From contig NZ_JAUSST010000005.1 in assembly GCF_030812415.1 (NCBI RefSeq), positions 496,001 through 560,000 on the forward strand: DNA of 64,000 nt. Reading direction: 5' to 3'. Of this stretch, positions 33,859 through 42,695 are shown in pieces (positions within the stretch are counted from its first letter, which is position 1; every line of letters begins with the position of its first letter). The notes under the pieces were generated by a model, which was not told the origin of the DNA, ran no database searches, and saw only the letters and a list, made by a program, of their open reading frames with translations. Source of the stretch: Paenibacillus harenae. Its GTDB lineage: Bacteria > Bacillota > Bacilli > Paenibacillales > Paenibacillaceae. The position numbers and the translations under genes were made by a program.

Positions 33859-33887
33859 TTTTCATTTGCATATGGTAGTTGTATAAT
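33859..33887 (+). promoter_or_regulatory. Candidate sigma-A promoter of pgsA
   Basis: TTTTCA (33859-33864), 17 bases, TATAAT (33882-33887). The -10 is perfect and the -35 matches four of six. The gene start is 49 bases downstream. Confidence 0.65.
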
Positions 33888-33936
33888 AGTTTGGAGTCTG
33901 CGCGAAAGTCAGGAATAGGCAAAGGAGTGTGACCGT

Positions 33937-34494
33937 TTGAATCTGCCGAATCTATTAACCTCATTGCGTTTCGTGTTAATTCCGGTGTACATCGGCGTAT
34001 TCGCGAACGGCCATATGATCCCAGCCTTTCTGATTATGGTCGCCGCCGGCATCACCGATATTTTGGACGGGTACATAGCTCGCAAGAGCGGTCAAGTGAC
34101 GACGGTCGGCATGATGCTCGATCCGCTTGCCGACAAGCTTATGCTCATAACGGTCATCTTATCGTTGTTGCTTGCCGGCCTTATACCATGGGCTGCAGCC
34201 GCAGCGATGTTTTTGCGCGATTTGGGCATGATAGCGGGAGGAATGTTTTATCATTTTCGGGGCAAGAAGACCGTACCGGCCAACTGGATGGGAAAACTGA
34301 CGACGATATTGTTTTATTCTGCGATTATGTTTATTTTCTTTGGGGCGCCATTCGCCGAATCGTACCTATGGGCGGTTATTGCGTTCTCCTTTATTACTTC
34401 CTTTATGTATATCGCTCTATTCAAGGCGCTTAATAAGCCTGCTGCCGATCCGCTTAATATGCAAGAAGGCGAACCGGAGAAAAAAGAAGCTTGA
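33937..34494 (+). CDS. pgsA: CDP-alcohol phosphatidyltransferase, probable phosphatidylglycerophosphate synthase
   Basis: A 185-residue membrane enzyme that exchanges CMP of CDP-diacylglycerol for an alcohol phosphate. The CDP-alcohol motif DG-x2-AR-x8-G-x3-D-x3-D is complete in DGYIARKSGQ...VGMMLDPLADK (residues about 46-69). The N-terminal MNLPNLLTSLRFVLIPVYIG and length agree with PgsA-type proteins that make phosphatidylglycerol phosphate from glycerol-3-phosphate. The start is TTG with AAAGGAG 9 bases upstream. Substrate choice within the family is inferred. Confidence 0.85.
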   Translation: MNLPNLLTSLRFVLIPVYIGVFANGHMIPAFLIMVAAGITDILDGYIARKSGQVTTVGMMLDPLADKLMLITVILSLLLAGLIPWAAAAAMFLRDLGMIAGGMFYHFRGKKTVPANWMGKLTTILFYSAIMFIFFGAPFAESYLWAVIAFSFITSFMYIALFKALNKPAADPLNMQEGEPEKKEA

Positions 34495-34634
34495 CCGGGG
34501 ACACTTCGGGTCCCATAGCCAAGCTTCCCTTATCTTAACCTCCACGAACTGCAGTTTCATGAAGGATAGGATCAGTTTTAGTTAAAACATCGTTTTTTAT
34601 ACCAATGAACTTTCCGAAAGGGGTATTGCTTAAC

Positions 34635-35066
34635 ATGCTCGATATTAACCAAATCCAAGAAATCATTCCGCACCGCCCTCCGTTTCTGCTCGTCGATCGT
34701 ATTCTGGAGGTTGTACCAGGCGTAAAGGCCGTTGGACTCAAAAACGTAACGATGAACGAACCTTTCTTCGTAGGCCACTTTCCCGGTTATCCGGTTATGC
34801 CCGGCGTCCTGATCGTAGAGGCGCTTGCGCAAGTCGGTTCGGTTGCGATGCTTATGGTTGAAGCGAATCGCGGCAAGCTTGGTTTCTTCGCGGGCATTGA
34901 CGGCTTCCGCTTCCGCGACCAAGTAAAGCCTGGCGACACGCTCATTCTCGAGGTAGAGATTACGCGCCTCAAAGGGCCTATCGGCAAAGGAAAAGCGACT
35001 GCCAAAGTCGGTGATAAAGTCGTAGCCGAAGGCGAGCTTATGTTCGCGTTATCCGATCGTTCCTAA
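34635..35066 (+). CDS. fabZ: 3-hydroxyacyl-[ACP] dehydratase
   Basis: FabZ dehydrates beta-hydroxyacyl-ACP in fatty-acid elongation. The 143-residue hotdog-fold protein has MLDINQIQEIIPHRPPFLLV at the start, catalytic His48 in GHFPGYPVMPG and Glu62 in LIVEALAQVG. The ATG at 34635 is chosen because the family begins here and AAAGGGG lies 11 bases upstream. The earlier ATG at 34605 has no ribosome site. It lies 141 bases after pgsA, both serving membrane lipid synthesis. Confidence 0.95.
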   Translation: MLDINQIQEIIPHRPPFLLVDRILEVVPGVKAVGLKNVTMNEPFFVGHFPGYPVMPGVLIVEALAQVGSVAMLMVEANRGKLGFFAGIDGFRFRDQVKPGDTLILEVEITRLKGPIGKGKATAKVGDKVVAEGELMFALSDRS

Positions 35067-35116
35067 ATAGGAAATCCATTCAAAAATCTATTATATAAGA
35101 AAGAGGTTATGTTAAA

Positions 35117-36844
35117 ATGACTAATTCATCTCTTAATGCGGCTGCGGCCAAGTACGATGCATGGTTGAACGATACGCTCATCGACGAAGCGACGAAAGCG
35201 GAGCTTCGCGGCATCGCCGGCGACGAGAAGGAAATAACGGATCGTTTCTATCGCGATCTTGAATTCGGGACAGGCGGTCTGCGCGGCGTTATGGGTGCAG
35301 GGACGAACCGTTTGAACGCTTATACGGTCGGCAAGGCGACGCAAGGTCTTGCAAACTGGCTGCTTGCGAAGGCAAGCGCTGAAGGCGGCAAGCCGTCGGT
35401 CGTTATCGCGCATGACTCCCGCAATCTGTCGCCCGAATTCGCGCTGGACTCGGCGCTTGTGCTGGCGGCTAACGGGATTACGACGTATTTGTTCGAAGGG
35501 CTGCGTCCTACGCCGCAATTGTCCTTTGCGGTTCGCGCGCTGAACGCGGCGAGCGGCATTGTCATTACGGCAAGCCACAACCCTCCTGAATACAACGGGT
35601 TCAAGGCATACGGATCAGACGGCTGCCAGCTCATCCCGGAGGATGCAGAGCAGGTTATCGCATCGATCGGTCAAATCGTAGATTTCGGCGAGATTAAGCG
35701 TATAAGCCGCGAGCAAGCGGAATCGCAAGGACTGCTTCGGTGGTTAGGTACGGATGCGGATCGTCAATATATCGAAACCGTTGCTGCGCAAAGCTTGAAT
35801 GCCGAACTGCTGAAAGGCGAGATCGGCGAGAACTTCAGCGTTGTGTTCACGCCGTTGCACGGATCCGGCAATATGCCGGTTCGCGAGGTGCTGAAGGAAG
35901 CGGGCTTCCGCAACGTTCATATCGTGCCGGAGCAGGAGCAGCCTGACGGTTACTTCAGCACGGTCAAGTCGCCGAATCCGGAGGAACGCGAGGCCTTCAC
36001 GCTGGCGATAGCGCTTGCGAAGAAGTCGGGCGCCGACATTATTGTCGGTACGGATCCGGATGCGGACCGTATGGGCGCGGTCGTTAAAAACAACGAAGGC
36101 GAATACGTGGTGCTGACGGGCAATCAGTCGGGTGCGCTAATGGTTCATTACGTGCTTAGCCAATTGAAAGAACGCGGCGAGCTCCCGGCCAATGGCGTCG
36201 TTGTCAAGACGATCGTAACGAGCGAGATGGGAGCGAACATCGCATTGTCTTATGGCGTTGCGGTTGAAAATACGCTTACCGGGTTCAAATATATCGGCGA
36301 GAAAATGACGCATTACGAGCAAACGGGCGAACGCGCATTTCTATTCGGCTATGAGGAAAGCTACGGCTATCTGACCGGCACCTACGCGCGTGACAAGGAT
36401 GCGATTGTCGCTGCCTTGTTGATCTGCGAAGCGGCCGCTTACTACAGCAGCAAAGGGAAGACGTTGTATGACGTGCTGCTAGAGCTGTATGCGGAACACG
36501 GCGTTTACTTGGAGGGATTGGAATCCCGCACGCTCAAAGGGTTCGATGGCGTTCAGAAGATCGCTGCCATCATGGATGACTGGCGCGGGAATCCTCCTGC
36601 CGAGATCGGCGGCGTTAAGGTAGAACAAGTGCTGGATTACGCGGGAGGCCTTGACGGGCTTCGTCCGGAAAACGTGCTTAAGTATCTCCTTGCGGACGGT
36701 TCGTGGTTCTGCTTGCGTCCATCGGGTACGGAGCCGAAGATTAAGGTTTATTTTGCCGTGAAGGGCGAATCGACGGATGCCGCGGGGGAATCGCTGCAAG
36801 CTTTAATAACGGCGGTTATGGCACGCGTTGATCGTGGGGCATAG
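35117..36844 (+). CDS. Phospho-sugar mutase (alpha-phosphoglucomutase/phosphomannomutase)
   Basis: A 575-residue four-domain phosphohexomutase that converts hexose 6- and 1-phosphates, supplying sugar nucleotides for wall polymers. Landmarks are the active-site phosphoserine Ser153 in ITASHNPPEYNGFKAYG, the metal loop DPDADRMG, the sugar-binding loop GYEESYGYLTGTYARDKDA and the phosphate-binding RPSGTEPKIKVYF. Length and motifs fit the PgcA-type enzyme of Bacillales. AAGAGGTT precedes the ATG. I do not assign one sugar with certainty. Confidence 0.93.
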   Translation: MTNSSLNAAAAKYDAWLNDTLIDEATKAELRGIAGDEKEITDRFYRDLEFGTGGLRGVMGAGTNRLNAYTVGKATQGLANWLLAKASAEGGKPSVVIAHDSRNLSPEFALDSALVLAANGITTYLFEGLRPTPQLSFAVRALNAASGIVITASHNPPEYNGFKAYGSDGCQLIPEDAEQVIASIGQIVDFGEIKRISREQAESQGLLRWLGTDADRQYIETVAAQSLNAELLKGEIGENFSVVFTPLHGSGNMPVREVLKEAGFRNVHIVPEQEQPDGYFSTVKSPNPEEREAFTLAIALAKKSGADIIVGTDPDADRMGAVVKNNEGEYVVLTGNQSGALMVHYVLSQLKERGELPANGVVVKTIVTSEMGANIALSYGVAVENTLTGFKYIGEKMTHYEQTGERAFLFGYEESYGYLTGTYARDKDAIVAALLICEAAAYYSSKGKTLYDVLLELYAEHGVYLEGLESRTLKGFDGVQKIAAIMDDWRGNPPAEIGGVKVEQVLDYAGGLDGLRPENVLKYLLADGSWFCLRPSGTEPKIKVYFAVKGESTDAAGESLQALITAVMARVDRGA

Positions 36845-36909
36845 ACAGTAATAGTTGGACAGGCAGTAATGATTTTTACTTAAGAGGTTTCTTGGAACGG
36901 AGGAGTTTC

Positions 36910-39045
36910 GTGCTTTTAAGATTTCAGCAATGGAACCGGCACGCGAAAATATGGCTGTGGGTCATAACGCTGATTGGCGTGGCGGCGGCTATGCCGCTCG
37001 GTCTGGTTCGGATGGAAATGGAGAAGACGTCAAAGAACGTTGAATATGTATTCGACTACCGCGATATTGTTGAGGTGTCGGATTTGCAAGCCGAGCCGCG
37101 GGCGTTCGTAAAGGAGAAGCTCGGGCTGCTTAAGGATTCGGGCATCACGACGATGGCTGTCTATGAGAGCAGCCTGAAGGAACTCGTGCAGTCGGGCAGG
37201 CTGATGTATTTCAACGCTCGCGATGCGGCGTTGCTGCAAGGCAAGTTCGAGACGACCGGGCAGAACTATACGTATATTCTGTTCAGCGGCAAGGAAGAAG
37301 AAGAGCAGATCGGACCGATCGTACGCGAAGCGTTCGACCGCTCCGAAGCCGTCTACCGCGATTGGTCCTTCGAGGGCCGCAACGGGCTTGTTGTCGAGAT
37401 GCCTGTCGCGGAAGCCGTGATGAAAACGATGGATTTTGACCCGATGACGCTTCAAGAGCTGCGCGACGCGGACTTTAAGATTTTGCCGCGCATCTCGAAC
37501 AAGATTCAGCCATACGACCAGGCCGATTTGGACAGGCAGCTTGGAATGATGAGTGAATTCGGCGTAACTAAAGTGCTTTTTGACGGAGATAATGTCAAGG
37601 GCGGTTCGGATAAAGAGAGCTTGTTGGGAGTCTCTGAATTGCTGAACAAATACAATATGGGATTAATTGCGGTCGAAAATTTGAAAAAGCAGCCAAAAGG
37701 GTTAAATAATTTAGCTTACAATACAGACTATAATCTTGTACGGCTTTATTCGCTTTCCGCCGAAGACGGCATGGAAATGTCGCCCGGGGCGATTGCGGAC
37801 CGTTTCTTGTTGGCGGCGAAAGACCGTAATATTAGAATGTTCTTCCTTAACGGCATGGTGGAAGGGAATTCGGACAAAGGCAAATTCGTTCATAATTTGG
37901 ATAAATTAAGCCAAGCTATGCGTGGAGACAGCGGCACCGTAGCCACGCTTGCCGAGCATGGCTTCGTTCCAGGTGAGCCGCAGGCGTTCGATTATGATCA
38001 ACCGTCGTGGTCGAAACCGCTCCGCGCCGTTGTAGCATTGGGAGCGATTGCTCTTATAACGCTTATGGCAGGCGCTTTCGTTCCCGGCGTTAGCATTCCG
38101 GTCTTCCTGATTGGACTTGTAGGAAGCGCGGGGCTGTACAAGCTGAACAGCTCGATTATGGAACAAGCGCTCGCTTTGGGTGCGGCGATTGCGGCGCCGA
38201 CGCTGGCTCTCATCTGGGCGATGAACCGGATTACGTCGCGCACCGTAGGCGATCGCCGCATTGTCGGCGGCGACGATTGGTCAGTCGGCAGAAGCCAAGC
38301 GTCCATAGCGGCCGATGAGCAGGTACCGGCCGGAGAGAAGAACGGCCGCTTGAAATGGGTATTCGCCGCTCCATCCGTGAGCAAGCGACTTGGACTGGCG
38401 ATCAATTGGTTCGTCGTAACGACGCTGATCTCGTTAATTGCCGTTCCGCTAGTATTCGGCCTGTTGAACAATATTACGTACAATCTTGTATTAGAACAAT
38501 TCCGAGGCGTTAGCGTGCTGCATCTGGCGCCGATTGCGCTTGTTGCAATCTACGTCTTGCTGTATACCGGCCATGCGAAGCAGTTTAATGTACGCAAGCT
38601 GCTAGCCCAGCCGATCACGCTTACGTGGGTTCTGCTCGTCGCTGTTATTGGCGCGGTTGGCTATTATTACCTGTCCCGTACGGGCAACGCCGGATCGGTA
38701 TCGTCGATTGAGCTTGTGATCCGCAACATCCTGGAGAAGACGTTCGGCGTACGGCCGCGCTTCAAGGAGTTTTTGCTGTCGCATCCGCTCTTCCTGCTTG
38801 GATTATTCTTGTCGCTTCGCTATCGTGCGGCTTGGCTGCTCGTCATTGTCGGTTCGATCGGCCAGCTGTCGATGGTTGACACGTTCGCGCATCTGCATAC
38901 GCCGCTTCATATCTCGGCTATCCGCGTTCTGCTCGGACTTGGCGCGGGTGCGGTTATCGGCTGCATTCTGATTGTCGCGTGGCAAATTGTGGAGGGAGTT
39001 TTGAGGAAATGGGCACCGATTCTCATACGCAAATACGGCAAATAG
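36910..39045 (+). CDS. DUF5693 family multi-pass membrane protein
   Basis: 711 residues with an N-terminal membrane helix (IWLWVITLIGVAAAMPLGLV), an extracytoplasmic region of about 330 residues, then many helices to the C-terminus. The soluble part has KDSGITTMAVYESSLKELV and a TIM-barrel-like feel, but no catalytic motif I can name. The family occurs next to csaB in Paenibacillus relatives. That context suggests a role in making or exporting the secondary wall polymer. The GTG at 36910 follows GGAGGAG by 5 bases; the TTG at 36892 lies before it. The 3' end overlaps csaB by 37 bases, so the two are coupled. Confidence 0.8.
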   Translation: MLLRFQQWNRHAKIWLWVITLIGVAAAMPLGLVRMEMEKTSKNVEYVFDYRDIVEVSDLQAEPRAFVKEKLGLLKDSGITTMAVYESSLKELVQSGRLMYFNARDAALLQGKFETTGQNYTYILFSGKEEEEQIGPIVREAFDRSEAVYRDWSFEGRNGLVVEMPVAEAVMKTMDFDPMTLQELRDADFKILPRISNKIQPYDQADLDRQLGMMSEFGVTKVLFDGDNVKGGSDKESLLGVSELLNKYNMGLIAVENLKKQPKGLNNLAYNTDYNLVRLYSLSAEDGMEMSPGAIADRFLLAAKDRNIRMFFLNGMVEGNSDKGKFVHNLDKLSQAMRGDSGTVATLAEHGFVPGEPQAFDYDQPSWSKPLRAVVALGAIALITLMAGAFVPGVSIPVFLIGLVGSAGLYKLNSSIMEQALALGAAIAAPTLALIWAMNRITSRTVGDRRIVGGDDWSVGRSQASIAADEQVPAGEKNGRLKWVFAAPSVSKRLGLAINWFVVTTLISLIAVPLVFGLLNNITYNLVLEQFRGVSVLHLAPIALVAIYVLLYTGHAKQFNVRKLLAQPITLTWVLLVAVIGAVGYYYLSRTGNAGSVSSIELVIRNILEKTFGVRPRFKEFLLSHPLFLLGLFLSLRYRAAWLLVIVGSIGQLSMVDTFAHLHTPLHISAIRVLLGLGAGAVIGCILIVAWQIVEGVLRKWAPILIRKYGK

Positions 39046-40154
39046 CGATATCCGGCTATTACGGCTTCCGCAATAGCGGGGATGAGGCGGTGCTGCTCTC
39101 TATCCTGCTCGCGCTTGAGGCGGAAGGCAAGGCACAGGGCGTAACGGTTAAACCTATCGTCTTGTCCGTCGATCCGGAGCGGACGAGCAGGACGTACGGC
39201 GTTGAAGCTGCGCATCGGATGCGTCCGGCCGACGTGCTGAAGACGCTCCGGCGCTGCGACGGGCTCATCAGCGGCGGCGGCAGTCTGCTGCAGGATGCGA
39301 CGGGGGCGATGACGATTCCGTATTATACCGGAATCATGAAGCTTACCCAACTGCTCGGCAAGCCGACGTTCGCGTACGCGCAGGGCATCGGCCCGGTGAA
39401 CCGCCGATGGATGGATCCGTTGATCCGCCATGTGATGGAGCGGAGCAAGTATGTTTCGGTGCGGGACGCCGAATCCGCCGCTTTGCTGGGGCGGATCGGG
39501 GTCCCTGCGGACCGGATCGAGGTTGTACCCGATCCGGTTATGGGCTTGCCGCTGCCGGCCGCCGAGGCGGCAGCGATCGAAGGCGCGAGCGAGACGCCGC
39601 CGGTCATCGGCGTCTCGCTGCGCCGCTGGCGCAGCGACGGCGCGGACCTGGCGCGCGCCGCGGAGGCGCTTGTCGCGCTTTCGCGCCGCCGGCCTGTGCG
39701 GCTGCGCTTCCTACCGTTCCACACCCCCTCCGACACGGAAACGTCGGAGCAGGTGATGGAACGGCTGCGCGGCCGGCTCGGCGACGGAAGCTCCGCCGAG
39801 CTGGCCGCTCCCGGCGACCATCCGCAGCAGATGCTGCTCGAGGTCAGCCGGTGCGACGCGCTGCTGGGCATGCGCCTGCACGCGCTTATCTATGCCGCAG
39901 GCCAACGCATTCCGATGCTCGGCCTGTCCTACGACCCGAAGATCGATCAGTTCCTGAATCGATTGGGGTTAACGCCGATCGGCACGACCGAGCAGCTTGA
40001 CGCCGAAGCTTTCGCCGATGCGGCATGCTTATTGCTTGAACAGCGTACGCAGTGGCAGGACAAGCATAAGCGCGCAATCGACCTTTTAATAGACCAATCG
40101 CAAAAACCTGCGCAACAAATCGTGCATTTCTTGCGTCATACTATATCGAGGTGA
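39009..40154 (+). CDS. csaB: Polysaccharide pyruvyl transferase
   Basis: CsaB adds a ketal pyruvate to the secondary cell-wall polymer, creating the ligand that SLH domains bind. The 381-residue protein begins with IAISGYYGFRNSGDEAVLLS, has GGGSLLQDATGAMTIPYYTG, and later MRLHALIYAAGQRIPMLGLS with the DPKIDQFL segment, all family features. The start at 39009 has GGAGGGAG 10-12 bases upstream, inside DUF5693. Bases 39580-39900 are distinctly GC-rich. Four SLH proteins in this window depend on such a modification. Confidence 0.95.
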   Translation: MGTDSHTQIRQIAISGYYGFRNSGDEAVLLSILLALEAEGKAQGVTVKPIVLSVDPERTSRTYGVEAAHRMRPADVLKTLRRCDGLISGGGSLLQDATGAMTIPYYTGIMKLTQLLGKPTFAYAQGIGPVNRRWMDPLIRHVMERSKYVSVRDAESAALLGRIGVPADRIEVVPDPVMGLPLPAAEAAAIEGASETPPVIGVSLRRWRSDGADLARAAEALVALSRRRPVRLRFLPFHTPSDTETSEQVMERLRGRLGDGSSAELAAPGDHPQQMLLEVSRCDALLGMRLHALIYAAGQRIPMLGLSYDPKIDQFLNRLGLTPIGTTEQLDAEAFADAACLLLEQRTQWQDKHKRAIDLLIDQSQKPAQQIVHFLRHTISR

Positions 40155-40161
40155 CTTCCTC

Positions 40162-40911
40162 ATGTCGAATAATCAACCAACCGTGCCGATTTATGGCATA
40201 CCGTTCTCGAAACTGAATTTGGACGAGACGGTCCGTTTACTTACAACAGCCATTGAGGCAAGAAAACCTACGCATGTCATTACGGCTAATCCGATCATGA
40301 TTATGACGGCGGTGAACGATCCGAATTATAAGCGGATGATGCTGAAGGCCGACTTGATCGTGCCGGACGGCGCAGGCGTCGTTTGGGCCGCCAAGTACGT
40401 AGGCAACCCGGTTGCCGAGCGGGTAACGGGCATCGAGTTGTTGAACCGGCTGATGGAGCAGGGCGAGCGGAGCCGGTGGAAGGTGTACTTGCTGGGCACG
40501 ACGCAGGAGATTATCGAGACGGCTGCGGAGAAGCTGCAGCTTCAGTACCCGCAAGTCCGGATCGTTGGCTGCCGGGACGGTTTCTTCACGGCCGAGCAGG
40601 ACGATGAAGTGGTCGAAGCGATTCGGCAGGCTGCTCCCGATCTGTTATTCGTGGCGCGCGGCGCGGACACGCAAGAGCCATGGATCGTCAAGCATAAGCA
40701 AAGTTTGAACGTACCGCTCATCATGGGTGTCGGCGGAAGCTTCGACGTTATTTCCGGCAGGTTGAAGCGGGCACCCGCTATTTTCCAGAAGCTTCGTCTC
40801 GAATGGTTTTATCGCCTGCTGCAAGAGCCAAAACGCTACAAAAGAATGCTTGCCTTGCCGAAATTCGTCGTGAAAGTGCTTCACGACAAAGAAAACGTAA
40901 CAAAACCTTGA
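40162..40911 (+). CDS. tagA: WecG/TagA-family glycosyltransferase (GT26)
   Basis: A 249-residue enzyme that adds N-acetylmannosamine to undecaprenyl-diphospho-GlcNAc, the second step of many wall polymers. Conserved blocks are THVITANPIMIMTA, ADLIVPDGAGVVWAAKYVG, ERVTGIELLNRLM and GVGGSFDVISGRLKRAP, followed by GLEWFYRL-like LRLEWFYRLLQEPKRYKRM. It follows csaB by 7 bases. With the TagO-type gene downstream it makes the linkage disaccharide, here presumably for the SCWP rather than for teichoic acid. Confidence 0.93.
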   Translation: MSNNQPTVPIYGIPFSKLNLDETVRLLTTAIEARKPTHVITANPIMIMTAVNDPNYKRMMLKADLIVPDGAGVVWAAKYVGNPVAERVTGIELLNRLMEQGERSRWKVYLLGTTQEIIETAAEKLQLQYPQVRIVGCRDGFFTAEQDDEVVEAIRQAAPDLLFVARGADTQEPWIVKHKQSLNVPLIMGVGGSFDVISGRLKRAPAIFQKLRLEWFYRLLQEPKRYKRMLALPKFVVKVLHDKENVTKP

Positions 40912-40961
40912 CTAGAGCCGCAAATATCTCGCAAAACCGTGAAAATCGGTTGAAAACGGGA

Positions 40962-40991
40962 TTGGAGTTTCTTTTTCAATCGGAGTATAAT
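40962..40991 (+). promoter_or_regulatory. Candidate sigma-A promoter of the TagO-type gene
   Basis: TTGGAG (40962-40967), 18 bases, TATAAT (40986-40991). It lies in the 219-base gap after tagA and would give a leader of about 130 bases before the gene at 41131. Confidence 0.6.
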
Positions 40992-41130
40992 TCACTTCGG
41001 TACGTGCGTAAACGGTCATGCCCGTTCATTGATGGCCAGGCGGATGTTTCACGCAGGAAATATAGGTTTAAGTATAAAGAGCGATTTTTATGCTTGGTCC
41101 TATATTTTAAGAAAAGGGGAGTTGCACAAA

Positions 41131-42273
41131 ATGCCAGTAGGCTTGCTGTACACGATAGGGTTCATCATCTCTCTTGTATTAGCTCTTGTAATGACGCCGC
41201 TCGTTAAGAAGCTCGCGTTCAAAGTCGGCGCAATCGATAAACCGAATCACCGCAAGGTACATACGCGCATCATGCCGCGTCTTGGCGGGTTAGCTATTTA
41301 TATTGCATTTGTAGGGGGATTCTTCTTATTGTCCCCATTGTTACCTGACGGATTACTGCGTCCGAGCGACATGAAGCTGATTAATGCGCTGCTTGTCGGC
41401 GGGACAATCATCATTTTGCTTGGCGCACTCGACGACCGCTTTGAGTTGTCGGCCAAAGTGAAATTGATCGGCCAGATTGCCGCAGCATGCGTTGTCGTTT
41501 TCGGCTTCGATGTTAAGATCGACCTGTTGAACATTCCGTTCGGCGAGTCCATGCAGCCGATCGCGCATTGGATCGCGATTCCGATTACGATTCTGTGGAT
41601 CGTCGGCGTTACGAACGCGATTAATTTGATCGACGGCTTGGACGGGCTGGCTGCAGGCGTTTCGGGTATCGCGATCGCGACGATCGTCGTAATGGCATCG
41701 CTGATGGGCTTCCAGCCTATTATCCTGCTTAGTACGTTGCTGCTTGGCGGCATCGTCGGGTTTCTTGCATTCAACTTCCACCCTGCGAAAATATTCATGG
41801 GAGACTCCGGATCGCTGTTCCTCGGCTTCAGCCTGGCGACGCTCTCCATGCTCGGCTTCAAGCAGGTGACGATCGTATCCTTCGTTACGCCGCTGCTCAT
41901 TATCGGCGTACCGCTCTCGGACACGTTCTTCGCGATCATTCGCCGCTGGGTGAATAAGCGCCCGGTATTCGCGCCGGACAAAGGCCACTTGCATCACCGC
42001 CTGCGCGATCTTGGCTTTAGCCACCGCAAGACCGTCCTCATTATTTGGGGCGTAGCCGCTATCTTCGGCGGACTTGCGATCGTGCAATCGACGATCGTGC
42101 AATCGAGCGCGGCCAACTGGATTACGTTTGCCGTTATCTGCTTGCTCATGTTCTTCCTGCAGATCGGTGCCGAGGTTACCGGTATTGTTGACAAGACGCG
42201 CAAGCCGCTTATTAGCTTCCTGAACCGCATCTTCCTGCGGACCAAAGTCAACGCGGAGTCGCGTTCGAAATAA
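41131..42273 (+). CDS. tagO: Undecaprenyl-phosphate GlcNAc-1-phosphate transferase (TagO/WecA type)
   Basis: A 380-residue membrane enzyme of the MraY family. It links GlcNAc-1-phosphate to undecaprenyl phosphate and so starts wall-polymer synthesis. Around ten helices are visible. Family motifs: IDKPNHRKVHTRIMPRLGG, the DDR loop LGALDDRFELSAKVKL, NAINLIDGLDGLAAGVSGIA, the catalytic-region FHPAKIFMGDSGSLFLGF, and the HxHHR block GHLHHRLRDLG. The ATG at 41131 has AAAGGGGAG 9 bases upstream; the ATGs at 41029 and 41032 lie in the leader. A terminator follows. Confidence 0.94.
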   Translation: MPVGLLYTIGFIISLVLALVMTPLVKKLAFKVGAIDKPNHRKVHTRIMPRLGGLAIYIAFVGGFFLLSPLLPDGLLRPSDMKLINALLVGGTIIILLGALDDRFELSAKVKLIGQIAAACVVVFGFDVKIDLLNIPFGESMQPIAHWIAIPITILWIVGVTNAINLIDGLDGLAAGVSGIAIATIVVMASLMGFQPIILLSTLLLGGIVGFLAFNFHPAKIFMGDSGSLFLGFSLATLSMLGFKQVTIVSFVTPLLIIGVPLSDTFFAIIRRWVNKRPVFAPDKGHLHHRLRDLGFSHRKTVLIIWGVAAIFGGLAIVQSTIVQSSAANWITFAVICLLMFFLQIGAEVTGIVDKTRKPLISFLNRIFLRTKVNAESRSK

Positions 42274-42296
42274 TAACTAATATTAATGCCTGAACT

Positions 42297-42336
42297 AGCT
42301 CCGAGCCCCTTGTATCAAGAGGCTCGGAGCTTTTTG
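42297..42336 (+). terminator. Intrinsic terminator after the TagO-type gene
   Basis: AGCTCCGAGCC and GGCTCGGAGCT form a perfect 11-base stem followed by TTTTG. Confidence 0.92.
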
Positions 42337-42695
42337 TTGTAAAAGTATAGTTTTTTTAAGTATTTCCGCTATACATGCCAACTTTGAAGAAATAGTGTTA
42401 CCTTATAATACTATTTAGAACATCCAATGGCCGAATATCCCTCGACCTCCGCTCACATCAAGATATACATATAAAAACGATATCTATTTCCCGCCGGCAG
42501 ACCTAAATCAGACGAATAGTATTAATTTCTAGTACTATACATCAACACTTCCCTATAGCATCAGCATCTCCGGCAAATCGCACTACTCTGACTTGTCATA
42601 TTTGGAAATTCATGTTTAACCTAAACTTTGGCCGCGCTCTGTCCGATATATACGTTACATCTAACTTTAAAGGACAGAAGTGGAGGAGGCTTATC
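42337..42695 (+). promoter_or_regulatory. Long gene-free leader region of the first SLH gene
   Basis: No gene is seen. A perfect TATAAT at 42404-42409 has no -35 at 16-18 bases (the nearest, TTGAAG, is 14 away), so the promoter call is weak. If it is used, the untranslated leader is about 280 bases, long as is common for S-layer genes. AT-content is higher than in the neighbours. The ATG at 42612 is in frame with the gene but has no ribosome site. Confidence 0.4.
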
